Part shown: positions 43,701 to 49,555 of the stretch, piece after piece
Numbering within the stretch: the first letter of the stretch is position 1
How the letters are laid out: each line of letters begins with the position of its first letter
From: Erysipelotrichaceae bacterium
Lineage (GTDB): Bacteria > Bacillota_I > Bacilli_A > Erysipelotrichales > Erysipelotrichaceae
Reading direction: 5' to 3'
Assembly (NCBI GenBank): GCA_022772735.1
Contig: JALEZD010000007.1
Coordinates: 1 to 49,555, forward strand
Length of the DNA: 49,555 nt
Program-made: the position numbers and the translations under genes
The notes under the pieces: generated by a model
What the model was told of the DNA's origin: nothing
Seen by the model: the letters and a program-made list of their open reading frames with translations, nothing else
Databases searched by the model: none

Positions 43701-46700
43701 CCGTATTTTGTGTTGGATTTAATGAAAAAGCATAACTTACAGCTTTATTGGTATCATTTTGATCTATAGTTTCAATATTATTTGCACTAACATTATTATT
43801 TTGTGATTGCGATGTATAGACTTCATCATCCAATTTTGAAAATCTTACTTTATAATTTCCTCTTTTATAAACAAAAAGTTCATATTTTCCATTAGAATCT
43901 GTTTTTGTAGTAATTGGATTTCCACTGTTATCTAAAACAACTGTATTTGTAGTTGCGTCAATTAACTCTACAGTTCTATTCCCTATTCCTTCTTCATCTT
44001 CTCTTATAAGACCATCTTTGTTTAAATCTTTATATATAATTCCGCTAACTTTATATTTTTCAAAAGTGATACTTACACTGTTTCCTTCTGAATAAAGCAC
44101 CCCATCTGTTGATACTGCACTTGAATTTACTGCGATATCTTTAGGGTTTAAATTTTCATTATATGGTATCTTTGAAGGGATAATTATTTTAACCTCTTCT
44201 TTTGATGCAATAGATTTTCCTGGTTTTAATTGTAATTTAAAACTCTTTACAAGTGAAAAATCACTTACTTCAGATTCTTTTACCCAAGCACCATCTCTAA
44301 CACTTGCCAAATCACTTCCTTGAGGTGTAAGTTGGTAAAAGACTTCAAATCTTTCCATAGCAGAAGCATTTTCAGCTAAAGATTCAATACTTCTAGAAAG
44401 TGGTGTATAAAATTGTGAATTCCTAGCAGGATATTCACCTTTTTGATTTGAAACAATACTATGATCTCCAACATATGGAAGTGTATCAATTACATACGCC
44501 TTTGTTGCTTCGGCAATGGTATTATTAAATACAGAAATTGTATAATAAAATTCTTCACCTAAATCACCTGTCGCAAACATACTCATAGTATTTTTTTCAT
44601 ATCCAACCTGCTTTTTAACTATTAATTCTAAAGGTGGAATATAATTAACAAACGAATATACATTTAAATATTTTTCATTTCTATTTCCATCACCATCTAA
44701 ATCTAATGCATCTACATATGCCCTACTATCATAAAGTGGAGTTATAACATTGTTTTTATCATATACAAAATAACTATCAATTCGATTATTTCCTCTTTCT
44801 GCATATGGTGTAATTTGTATTTTTGTAGAAACATAAAAATCATCTAGTGAATCATCTGCAGAAATAAATTCTGGTATTGTATAAATAACAGCTGTTCTAC
44901 CTGTATTTTTAAAGTTTTCAATTACTTCAGGTTCTCCAACATTGTTTTTATACCAAGATTGACTATTTTTCCTTACATAGTTAAATGCTGGAGGTAATAA
45001 TTGAATTAATTTACCTGATATTGGTTCTGATGCAAATGGTCCCCATTCACCATTACTTCTTCTTAATGAAACCCAAGACGCATAGTCTAAATATGTTCCA
45101 GATGCACTATAAGGAACAGTTTGATTACCACTAGCATCTAAATCTGATTTTGGAGAAATTGGTTGCAAGCTAGTATACGCCCAAGCAGCATTATCCTTTG
45201 CAGTATATTGTGCATCTTCAACACCATTATACAATCTTACATTCCTTACTAAAGCTTCAGAAGTACCTCTATATTCTTGCCTACTTAAATATGTTCCATT
45301 GCTAAACTTTTCCACTTCTTCACTACTTGGGAATGTTTGTGTATAAAAGCTCATTAATGTATTATTTAATCTTATTGGTGATTCAAATGCTAATTCTAAT
45401 TTTACATATTGACCAGAAGTATCGTTAATTTCAACTTTTTGTCTATATTGAATATTTTCTGCAATAACAACTTTGCTTCCATCTCTTTTTATACCGTAAA
45501 GCTTATTAGGTTGAGTATTAAATTTATTTATAACATTATCTATTTCTTCTTGTCTTCTTTCTGGTGAAAGATTACTATTTCTACTAGTAACATTCCCTAA
45601 TTGGAAATATTTATAATATGTTCTGTTATCATTTGCAACTGTTGATAATATATCTGTAACACCATAAACATCACTGACAATACCGTTTTCTTTATTATCA
45701 AATGCAGAACCATTATTATCATTATAAAGATTTATTGTATAGAACAATCCATTTTCAGTTTGTTCTTCTCGTTTGTCATATATTTTTCCATCTACAATTG
45801 TATAATGTCCTTCATATAGCCAATATCTTATTGGTGTTTCACCTGAAGAATTTAAATTATCCTTCCATATACCAAAACCTCCACCTGGAGTAAAATAAAT
45901 TGGTTTAAATCGTATTTTAATATTTCTTTCAGGTAACTCTCTTTGTCCATCTAATCCAAAATCGACATAATATTTTACTGGTATATCATATATGGTATTA
46001 AATTCTTTATTTTTAAAATTTAAATTAATTGTAAAAGTTTTTCCAGGTTTATATCTTATCCACCATGGTTCTTCAACTCTTGGATTATTAATAAAATATG
46101 TAAGTTCTCTTGTTGATGAGTCAAATGTAAAGTTATTATCCGTTATATTTGGTTCCACACCTTCTGGCAATGTTGCTACAACCTTTAAGTTTGCAGGATA
46201 CACATAACTAATAGTCCCAGTTGTTCCTGATGGAATTTCAACAAACGGTTGAAATGCTACAGGTACTACTCTACCCGTATTTCCTGTAGTAGTTTCTCCT
46301 GCAGTAGAATTAACATCATATTCCCAAATAGCATTATGTCTATATGTATTATTTGTTTCATCTATTTTAAACCATCTATTTTCATTATATCCTCTAGCTT
46401 CTGAATCTCCATATGAAAATTCTTGTTTTAATGCTTTATAAGTTTTTTCGCCAGAATAAAGTTTATTTAAACCTAAAATAGTTGCTACATTCGTATTTGG
46501 ATCTGCATTATATTTATCAGCCACATCTTTTGCGTCAACTATATCTAATTTTACAGTTATAGTATCATTATTTCTTGTTGGATCTTCTTTAAAGCTAAAA
46601 GGAAAAGGAAAAGTCATTCTAGTTCCACCAGTCAACTCTTCGAATTTATATATTACATACCAATTATCATTATCTTCAGCTTTTATAGTAGAAAATGCCT

Positions 46701-46995
46701 TTTGTGAATCAATAAAAGTTGGTTTATTTATAATATTAAGTTTGGGTACAGTCAATACTACCCATGGATTTACTATTGATGCTCCTGTACCTGATATTGA
46801 TATATCAGCAGCTGCATTAATTGGTGTTTTTACCCAAAAGTCTGTTTTATCATTTATACTTCCATCACCTTCTAAGTTGATGATTTGAAGTGTTACATTC
46901 AAAGTATCTTCCGCCTTCACATCAGTAGCCGGAAAAAATATCCCCATACACATTAAAAAACATAATAAAATCTTAATAAGTTTGTAGTCATTCAT
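40747..46995 (-). CDS. Giant Cna-B repeat surface adhesin with VPNTAS sorting signal
   Basis: About 2082 residues from the ATG at 46995 (a TTG reading from 47019 is possible; the ribosome site is weak). A signal peptide ends near VKA-ED (about 28). Residues to about 840 are a large beta-rich head with no family I can name; LELIVKKQVGYEKN begins a DUF11-like domain, then an SdrD B-like domain (GIIYKDLNKDGLIREDEEG, about 975-1040). Ten Cna-B/SpaA-like repeats of about 93 residues follow (about 1110-2030), each with VKVD/ITKKD (Lys), YGxYxLxE (Glu) and a late TNTI-type Asn, as expected for intramolecular isopeptide bonds. The end is VPNTASS, a hydrophobic helix and KRIKARL, a wall-sorting signal. 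Probably a host-binding stalk or pilus-like protein. Confidence 0.9.
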   Translation of the reverse strand: MNDYKLIKILLCFLMCMGIFFPATDVKAEDTLNVTLQIINLEGDGSINDKTDFWVKTPINAAADISISGTGASIVNPWVVLTVPKLNIINKPTFIDSQKAFSTIKAEDNDNWYVIYKFEELTGGTRMTFPFPFSFKEDPTRNNDTITVKLDIVDAKDVADKYNADPNTNVATILGLNKLYSGEKTYKALKQEFSYGDSEARGYNENRWFKIDETNNTYRHNAIWEYDVNSTAGETTTGNTGRVVPVAFQPFVEIPSGTTGTISYVYPANLKVVATLPEGVEPNITDNNFTFDSSTRELTYFINNPRVEEPWWIRYKPGKTFTINLNFKNKEFNTIYDIPVKYYVDFGLDGQRELPERNIKIRFKPIYFTPGGGFGIWKDNLNSSGETPIRYWLYEGHYTIVDGKIYDKREEQTENGLFYTINLYNDNNGSAFDNKENGIVSDVYGVTDILSTVANDNRTYYKYFQLGNVTSRNSNLSPERRQEEIDNVINKFNTQPNKLYGIKRDGSKVVIAENIQYRQKVEINDTSGQYVKLELAFESPIRLNNTLMSFYTQTFPSSEEVEKFSNGTYLSRQEYRGTSEALVRNVRLYNGVEDAQYTAKDNAAWAYTSLQPISPKSDLDASGNQTVPYSASGTYLDYASWVSLRRSNGEWGPFASEPISGKLIQLLPPAFNYVRKNSQSWYKNNVGEPEVIENFKNTGRTAVIYTIPEFISADDSLDDFYVSTKIQITPYAERGNNRIDSYFVYDKNNVITPLYDSRAYVDALDLDGDGNRNEKYLNVYSFVNYIPPLELIVKKQVGYEKNTMSMFATGDLGEEFYYTISVFNNTIAEATKAYVIDTLPYVGDHSIVSNQKGEYPARNSQFYTPLSRSIESLAENASAMERFEVFYQLTPQGSDLASVRDGAWVKESEVSDFSLVKSFKLQLKPGKSIASKEEVKIIIPSKIPYNENLNPKDIAVNSSAVSTDGVLYSEGNSVSITFEKYKVSGIIYKDLNKDGLIREDEEGIGNRTVELIDATTNTVVLDNSGNPITTKTDSNGKYELFVYKRGNYKVRFSKLDDEVYTSQSQNNNVSANNIETIDQNDTNKAVSYAFSLNPTQNTAIQNAGIVYDKRDINILKVSSDLDESGNKIVLKDAEFILRSKTNPAITFSGKTNQEGKLAFEELPFDTYEIEETRAPLGYEKQTTNTEVVVGEGFLGVIEISNKPIKRNVKFVKVDADNQTIKLENVKFGLFVEGNNTAVYEALSNTNGEVVFNDVAYGKYTLKEISTIEGYLLNTNEQIVNISENGADIDLGTITNSKIKGKVEITKKDADTKSAIENVVFVLKKNNAEIFSATTNQQGIALFNDIPYGEYTLIEKTAKEGYILSTREETIRITDNNTIKINDWENTIKKGKVTITKKDVEDNSPLSDVVFVLKQGNNEIYTATTNQQGIATFENVKYGVYVLSEKTAKTGYLSSARVENINIDENGKELTFDWTNEKIKSTVTLTKVDADDENVKLQGVKFGLFKDGITTPAYEAISDVNGVVTFNNVIYGNYKLKEISTLENYVLSTDVKDVNVLTTDSIQLGNISNRLKKSTVTLTKVDADDENVKLQGVKFGLFKDGITTPAYEAISDVNGVVTFNNVVYGNYKLKEISTLINYNLSTVEKDVSVQNDGETIDLGNITNTIKKGKVTFVKVDTDDTTKKLKGVKFALIQNGVEKYVAISDDNGVVTFNNVVYGMYKLKEIETIESHNLLTEEFDVAIDEDGKIIDLSTITNTIKKGSVSFKKVDADDESKPLGGVTFVLKQNDVVKYRAVSFEDGTVSFTSVTYGEYVLSEESTLINYNLSTRVENINIDQEAKHYNFNNWTNTIKKGSVKITKVDSEDNTILLNDTKFALKQNDEIKYELVTDENGIAKFDNVIYGDYKLIEVKAKEGYANNLESIDISIDEDGKVIEKIIENPKIKATIIFKKINGGNTGDVIKGAVFALYDKKGVEVAKSMSDDNGYVKFTDVLYGEYKIKEIEASEGYHLSDKVMDVKVTKHKEEINLGYYSNVKIVKGVKFVEFKYDVPNTASSNSMYNHLIVFKISLIILMATLYVKRIKARL
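42094..42561 (-). repeat. Near-identical 189-bp direct repeats within the adhesin gene
   Basis: 42094-42282 and 42373-42561, offset 279 bases (93 codons), differ at only two positions by eye. They encode most of the fifth and sixth Cna-B repeats (LQGVKFGLFKDGITTPAYEA in both), while other repeats have diverged widely. This marks a recent duplication or gene conversion. Confidence 0.85.
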
Positions 46996-47056
46996 AATAT
47001 GCCCCCAGTTTCCTACCAAACAGATATTATATACTATAATTTTATAATAAAAACTT

Positions 47057-47089
47057 AAAATGATAAATTTTTTTTAAAAATATCATTTT
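47057..47089. promoter_or_regulatory. Inverted repeat between adhesin and two-component genes
   Basis: AAAATGATA (47057-47065) and TATCATTTT (47081-47089), perfect nine-base arms around 15 bases, in the intergenic space from which both units are transcribed. A possible operator for the adjacent response regulator or another repressor. Confidence 0.45.
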
Positions 47090-47160
47090 ATTTCTTACAA
47101 AAAATTAAGTCTAAATATTTAAGGTTTTTTAATATAATATGATATATAGGAGACTTTATA

Positions 47161-47853
47161 ATGGATATTAATATTTTGATTGCTGAAGATGATAAAGATA
47201 TTGTTGAATTATTATCTTTATATCTAGAAAATGAAGGATATAAAATTTACACCGCTCGTAATGGAGAAGAAGCATATGAAAAGTTTATTGTAGAAGACAT
47301 TAATGTATGTATTTTTGACATTATGATGCCAAAATTAAATGGATATGATTTAGTTAAAAAAATCAGAGAAACAAGTCAAGTTCCAATTTTAATTTTAAGT
47401 GCAAAAAATCAAGACAATGATAAAATAATAGGATTAAATATTGGTGCTGATGACTATATGAGCAAGCCATTTAATCCTCTTGAAGTAATTGCTAGAATAA
47501 ATGCGATGGTTAGAAGAAACTACGATTACAATACCGAAGAAAAATCAAAAATTTTAAACTTAAGTTCAATAAAAATAAATACTGAAACATTATCTGTATT
47601 TAAAAATGATGAACCTGTATATTTAACACCAACTGAATTAAAAATTCTTATGACATTAATAAAAGAACCAGGAAAAATAATCACAAAGGTTCAACTATAT
47701 AAAAACATCAACGGTGAATATATTGAAACAGATGATAATACAATAATGGTGCATATTTCTAGATTAAGAGATAAAATTGAAGATGACCCAAGAAATCCAA
47801 AATATATAAAAACTATAAGAGGCTTAGGATATAAATTTGAAAACAATGATTAA
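47161..47853 (+). CDS. OmpR-family response regulator
   Basis: 230 residues: receiver domain (1-118) with acidic pocket AEDDKD (8-13), phosphorylated Asp53 in IFDIMMPKLNG, Thr/Ser and Lys in ILSAKNQDND and SKPFNPLEV; then a winged-helix output domain (about 130-228) with LTPTELKILMTL and the recognition helix near VMVHISRLRDKIEDDP and KTIRGLGYKF. AGGAGA precedes the ATG. It pairs with the overlapping sensor kinase. The adhesin gene lies divergently and is a candidate target. Confidence 0.94.
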   Translation: MDINILIAEDDKDIVELLSLYLENEGYKIYTARNGEEAYEKFIVEDINVCIFDIMMPKLNGYDLVKKIRETSQVPILILSAKNQDNDKIIGLNIGADDYMSKPFNPLEVIARINAMVRRNYDYNTEEKSKILNLSSIKINTETLSVFKNDEPVYLTPTELKILMTLIKEPGKIITKVQLYKNINGEYIETDDNTIMVHISRLRDKIEDDPRNPKYIKTIRGLGYKFENND

Positions 47854-49366
47854 AAAAAGACACAGACTACTCACAACACTTATATTTTATTTTAGTTTAC
47901 TTTCTATTCTTTCAGTAATTTTATTTGTTTTTGTAAACCAAAATGTTGCAATGTTTATTTCTGATAGATTGTGGGAGTTTTCTAATACTTCTATAGATAA
48001 TTACATTCATGTTTTAGAAAAAGGAGAATTTGATAAATTACCAGAAAAAAGACTATTTGGTGATAATGGATATTATGATATTTTAGATGAAAATCTAAAT
48101 ACTATATACTCTTCAAAAGAAGTTCATACTTATTCACCAATACAAATAAAATATATTTACAATGTTGATGATACATTCTATTCATTATATACATTAAATG
48201 ACAAGATAAAATTGATTTTTAAACCATCAAATGGTGATGAAGAATACTATTATGTGATAAATGAAAAAAATGAGGTTTTATCTACTGATGATAAAAACAG
48301 TCCAACTCACTTTAGCCAAGAAGAATTAGACTTAATTTATAAATATCACTATAGTACTGATAATTTATATCTAAAAGAATTTACATATAATAATAAAAAA
48401 CACTACTTAATAGGTCTTGAAGCAAAAATAACTGAAACTTATTCAAAATATGATATTGCGGTTAAAGTTACATTTGCAATTCTTTCAATAATTTATATAT
48501 CTACAATGGTTATTCTTGTATACATATTAAACAAAAAGATAAATAGACCTTTATATAAACTTAAAGAAGCAATCATGAAATATGAAACTAACATTGATAA
48601 TATTAATGTTGATGATCAAGACATAAGCGAATTATATGAAATTACCAAACAATTTAATATATTGACAAATAAACTTAAAAAGATGGATAGTATTAAAAAA
48701 CAATATGAAGAAGATAGACAAATTATGTTAGCAAATATTTCTCATGACTTAAAAACTCCAATAACAATTATTCAAGGTTATTCAAAGGCAATTGTCGATG
48801 GAGTTATTAAAGGTGATGAAATAATTAAAAAGAATAAAACTATTTATGATAAAACAGTTTATCTTAATGAACTTGTGAATACTTTCCATGAATTTAGTAA
48901 ATTAGAACACCCTGAATTTTCTTATGACTTTAAAAATACAGATATGTCTGAATATATAAGAGAATATTTAGTAAATAAATACGATGATTTAGAAGCACAT
49001 AAAATAACATTAGATATAGATATACCAGAAACATCTGTAAATTTGATGATTGATAAAAATCAATTCAAACGTGTTTTAGAGAACATAATTAATAATGCGA
49101 TAAAATACAATGAAGATGGAATCACTATAAAAATATTTTTAAACAAGTCAAAATTAGTAATTGCCAATAGTGGTAATAAAATTGATAAAAAAATTATAAA
49201 AGAAATCTTCAAACCATTTTCTATGGCTGATGAATCTCGTGGAAGTGGTGGTTCTGGTTTAGGATTAGCAATAGTAAAAAAGATTATTGATGATCATAAT
49301 TTTAAAATTTCTTTAGATACATCTAATAATTTTTATAAAGTTTCATTTGTAATTACATTCAAATAA
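47846..49366 (+). CDS. Sensor histidine kinase
   Basis: 506 residues from the ATG at 47846, overlapping the regulator stop by eight bases; an in-frame TTG at 47837 with AGGA before it is an alternative start. Two membrane helices (about 8-33 and 207-230) frame an extracellular domain of about 170 residues of unknown ligand. HAMP-like linker, then HisKA with the phosphorylated His300 in ANISHDLKTP, N box ENIINNAIKYN, and G boxes GSGGSGLGLAIV. It phosphorylates the regulator encoded before it. Confidence 0.93.
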   Translation: MIKKRHRLLTTLIFYFSLLSILSVILFVFVNQNVAMFISDRLWEFSNTSIDNYIHVLEKGEFDKLPEKRLFGDNGYYDILDENLNTIYSSKEVHTYSPIQIKYIYNVDDTFYSLYTLNDKIKLIFKPSNGDEEYYYVINEKNEVLSTDDKNSPTHFSQEELDLIYKYHYSTDNLYLKEFTYNNKKHYLIGLEAKITETYSKYDIAVKVTFAILSIIYISTMVILVYILNKKINRPLYKLKEAIMKYETNIDNINVDDQDISELYEITKQFNILTNKLKKMDSIKKQYEEDRQIMLANISHDLKTPITIIQGYSKAIVDGVIKGDEIIKKNKTIYDKTVYLNELVNTFHEFSKLEHPEFSYDFKNTDMSEYIREYLVNKYDDLEAHKITLDIDIPETSVNLMIDKNQFKRVLENIINNAIKYNEDGITIKIFLNKSKLVIANSGNKIDKKIIKEIFKPFSMADESRGSGGSGLGLAIVKKIIDDHNFKISLDTSNNFYKVSFVITFK

Positions 49367-49382
49367 CCACCAATAAAAGGAT

Positions 49383-49499
49383 CTCCACCAAAAAAGTGTG
49401 AAAATAATAAAGTAAAAAGGGACTCCACCAAATAGTGTGGAAATGAAAAAAAGGACCATCAAATAGTGTAGATGACTCCACCAAAAAAGTGTGGAAATA
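49383..49499. repeat. Cluster of four short imperfect repeats
   Basis: Copies start at 49383, 49423, about 49454 (degenerate) and 49476. The unit is CTCCACCAAAWAGTGTGGAAA-like, and CCAC with GTGG makes each a small inverted repeat. Starts are 40, about 31 and about 22 bases apart, so it is not a regular tandem array. It is non-coding. Confidence 0.6.
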
Positions 49500-49512
49500 A
49501 GAAATAAAAATT

Positions 49513-49548
49513 GCGACTAAATTAAAAAGGAAACTAGTCGCTTTTTTT
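49513..49548 (+). terminator. Terminator after the repeat cluster
   Basis: GCGACTA (49513-49519), 15-base loop, TAGTCGC (49535-49541), then T7. It could end the two-component operon, with the repeats inside its 3' untranslated region. Confidence 0.75.
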
Positions 49549-49555
49549 GATGTAA

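Noticed and set aside
49383-49499. CRISPR array at the window end
   Set aside because: Copies are imperfect and spacing shrinks from 40 to about 22 bases, leaving no room for uniform spacers; no cas gene is in the window.

Overview
The window is a very AT-rich piece of a low-G+C Gram-positive chromosome (Bacillota). Supporting signs are strong AAGGAGG-type ribosome sites on most genes, a T-box leader in front of thrS, a CIRCE operator, a cre-like site, lipoproteins with lipoboxes and a sortase-anchored surface protein. Tryptophan is read from TGG and TGA is a stop, so the genetic code is standard. The gene set (sialic acid use, L-lactate dehydrogenase, a flavodiiron protein, Cna-B adhesin) suggests a fermentative, host-associated anaerobe or microaerophile, perhaps near Erysipelotrichia or Tissierellia. 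The sequence alone does not settle the taxon. Nothing points to a phage or plasmid; the region looks chromosomal. || Layout. 1-8.4 kb: a truncated membrane protein, then a divergent sialic acid locus: an ABC sugar importer on the minus strand facing nanE-nanA-yhcH-nanK-sialate esterase on the plus strand, with a cre-like site on the importer's -35 box. 8.4-14.7 kb: htpG under a CIRCE operator, a glutaredoxin-like protein, a CDF metal exporter operon divergent from a WYL regulator, and a DegV protein. 14.7-21.6 kb: tRNA-Arg, yaaA, a complete oxidative pentose phosphate operon (pgl-gnd-zwf), and an Rrf2-regulated oxidoreductase/hydrolase operon. 21.6-29.7 kb: a lipoprotein and a double-psi-barrel protein, mupG next to a decayed membrane-protein gene, and a livKHMGF branched-chain amino acid importer with a CBS-ACT protein attached. 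29.7-33.8 kb: T-box/thrS (the enzyme lacks its TGS domain), two small envelope genes and three tRNAs. 33.8-40.7 kb: MATE exporter, flavodiiron protein, aldo/keto reductase, htrA, ldh and a MerR regulator. 40.7-49.6 kb: a ~2080-residue Cna-B repeat adhesin with a VPNTAS sorting signal, divergent from an OmpR-type two-component system, and an array of short repeats at the window end. || How the parts work together. Host sialic acid is deacetylated, cleaved, phosphorylated and epimerised to N-acetylglucosamine-6-phosphate, and glucose-6-phosphate can enter the oxidative pentose pathway for NADPH. The liv system scavenges amino acids, LDH closes fermentation, and the flavodiiron protein, YaaA, the Rrf2 operon, HtpG and HtrA deal with oxygen and stress. 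|| The most interesting signals are regulatory. Five genes without a Shine-Dalgarno share the same geometry, a -10 box exactly six bases from ATG, and look leaderless. One palindrome forms both -35 boxes of the WYL/CDF divergent promoter. Four TTCAYA-like repeats at an exact 11-bp period precede htrA. A CIRCE site controls htpG. No wholly new multi-gene system could be demonstrated.
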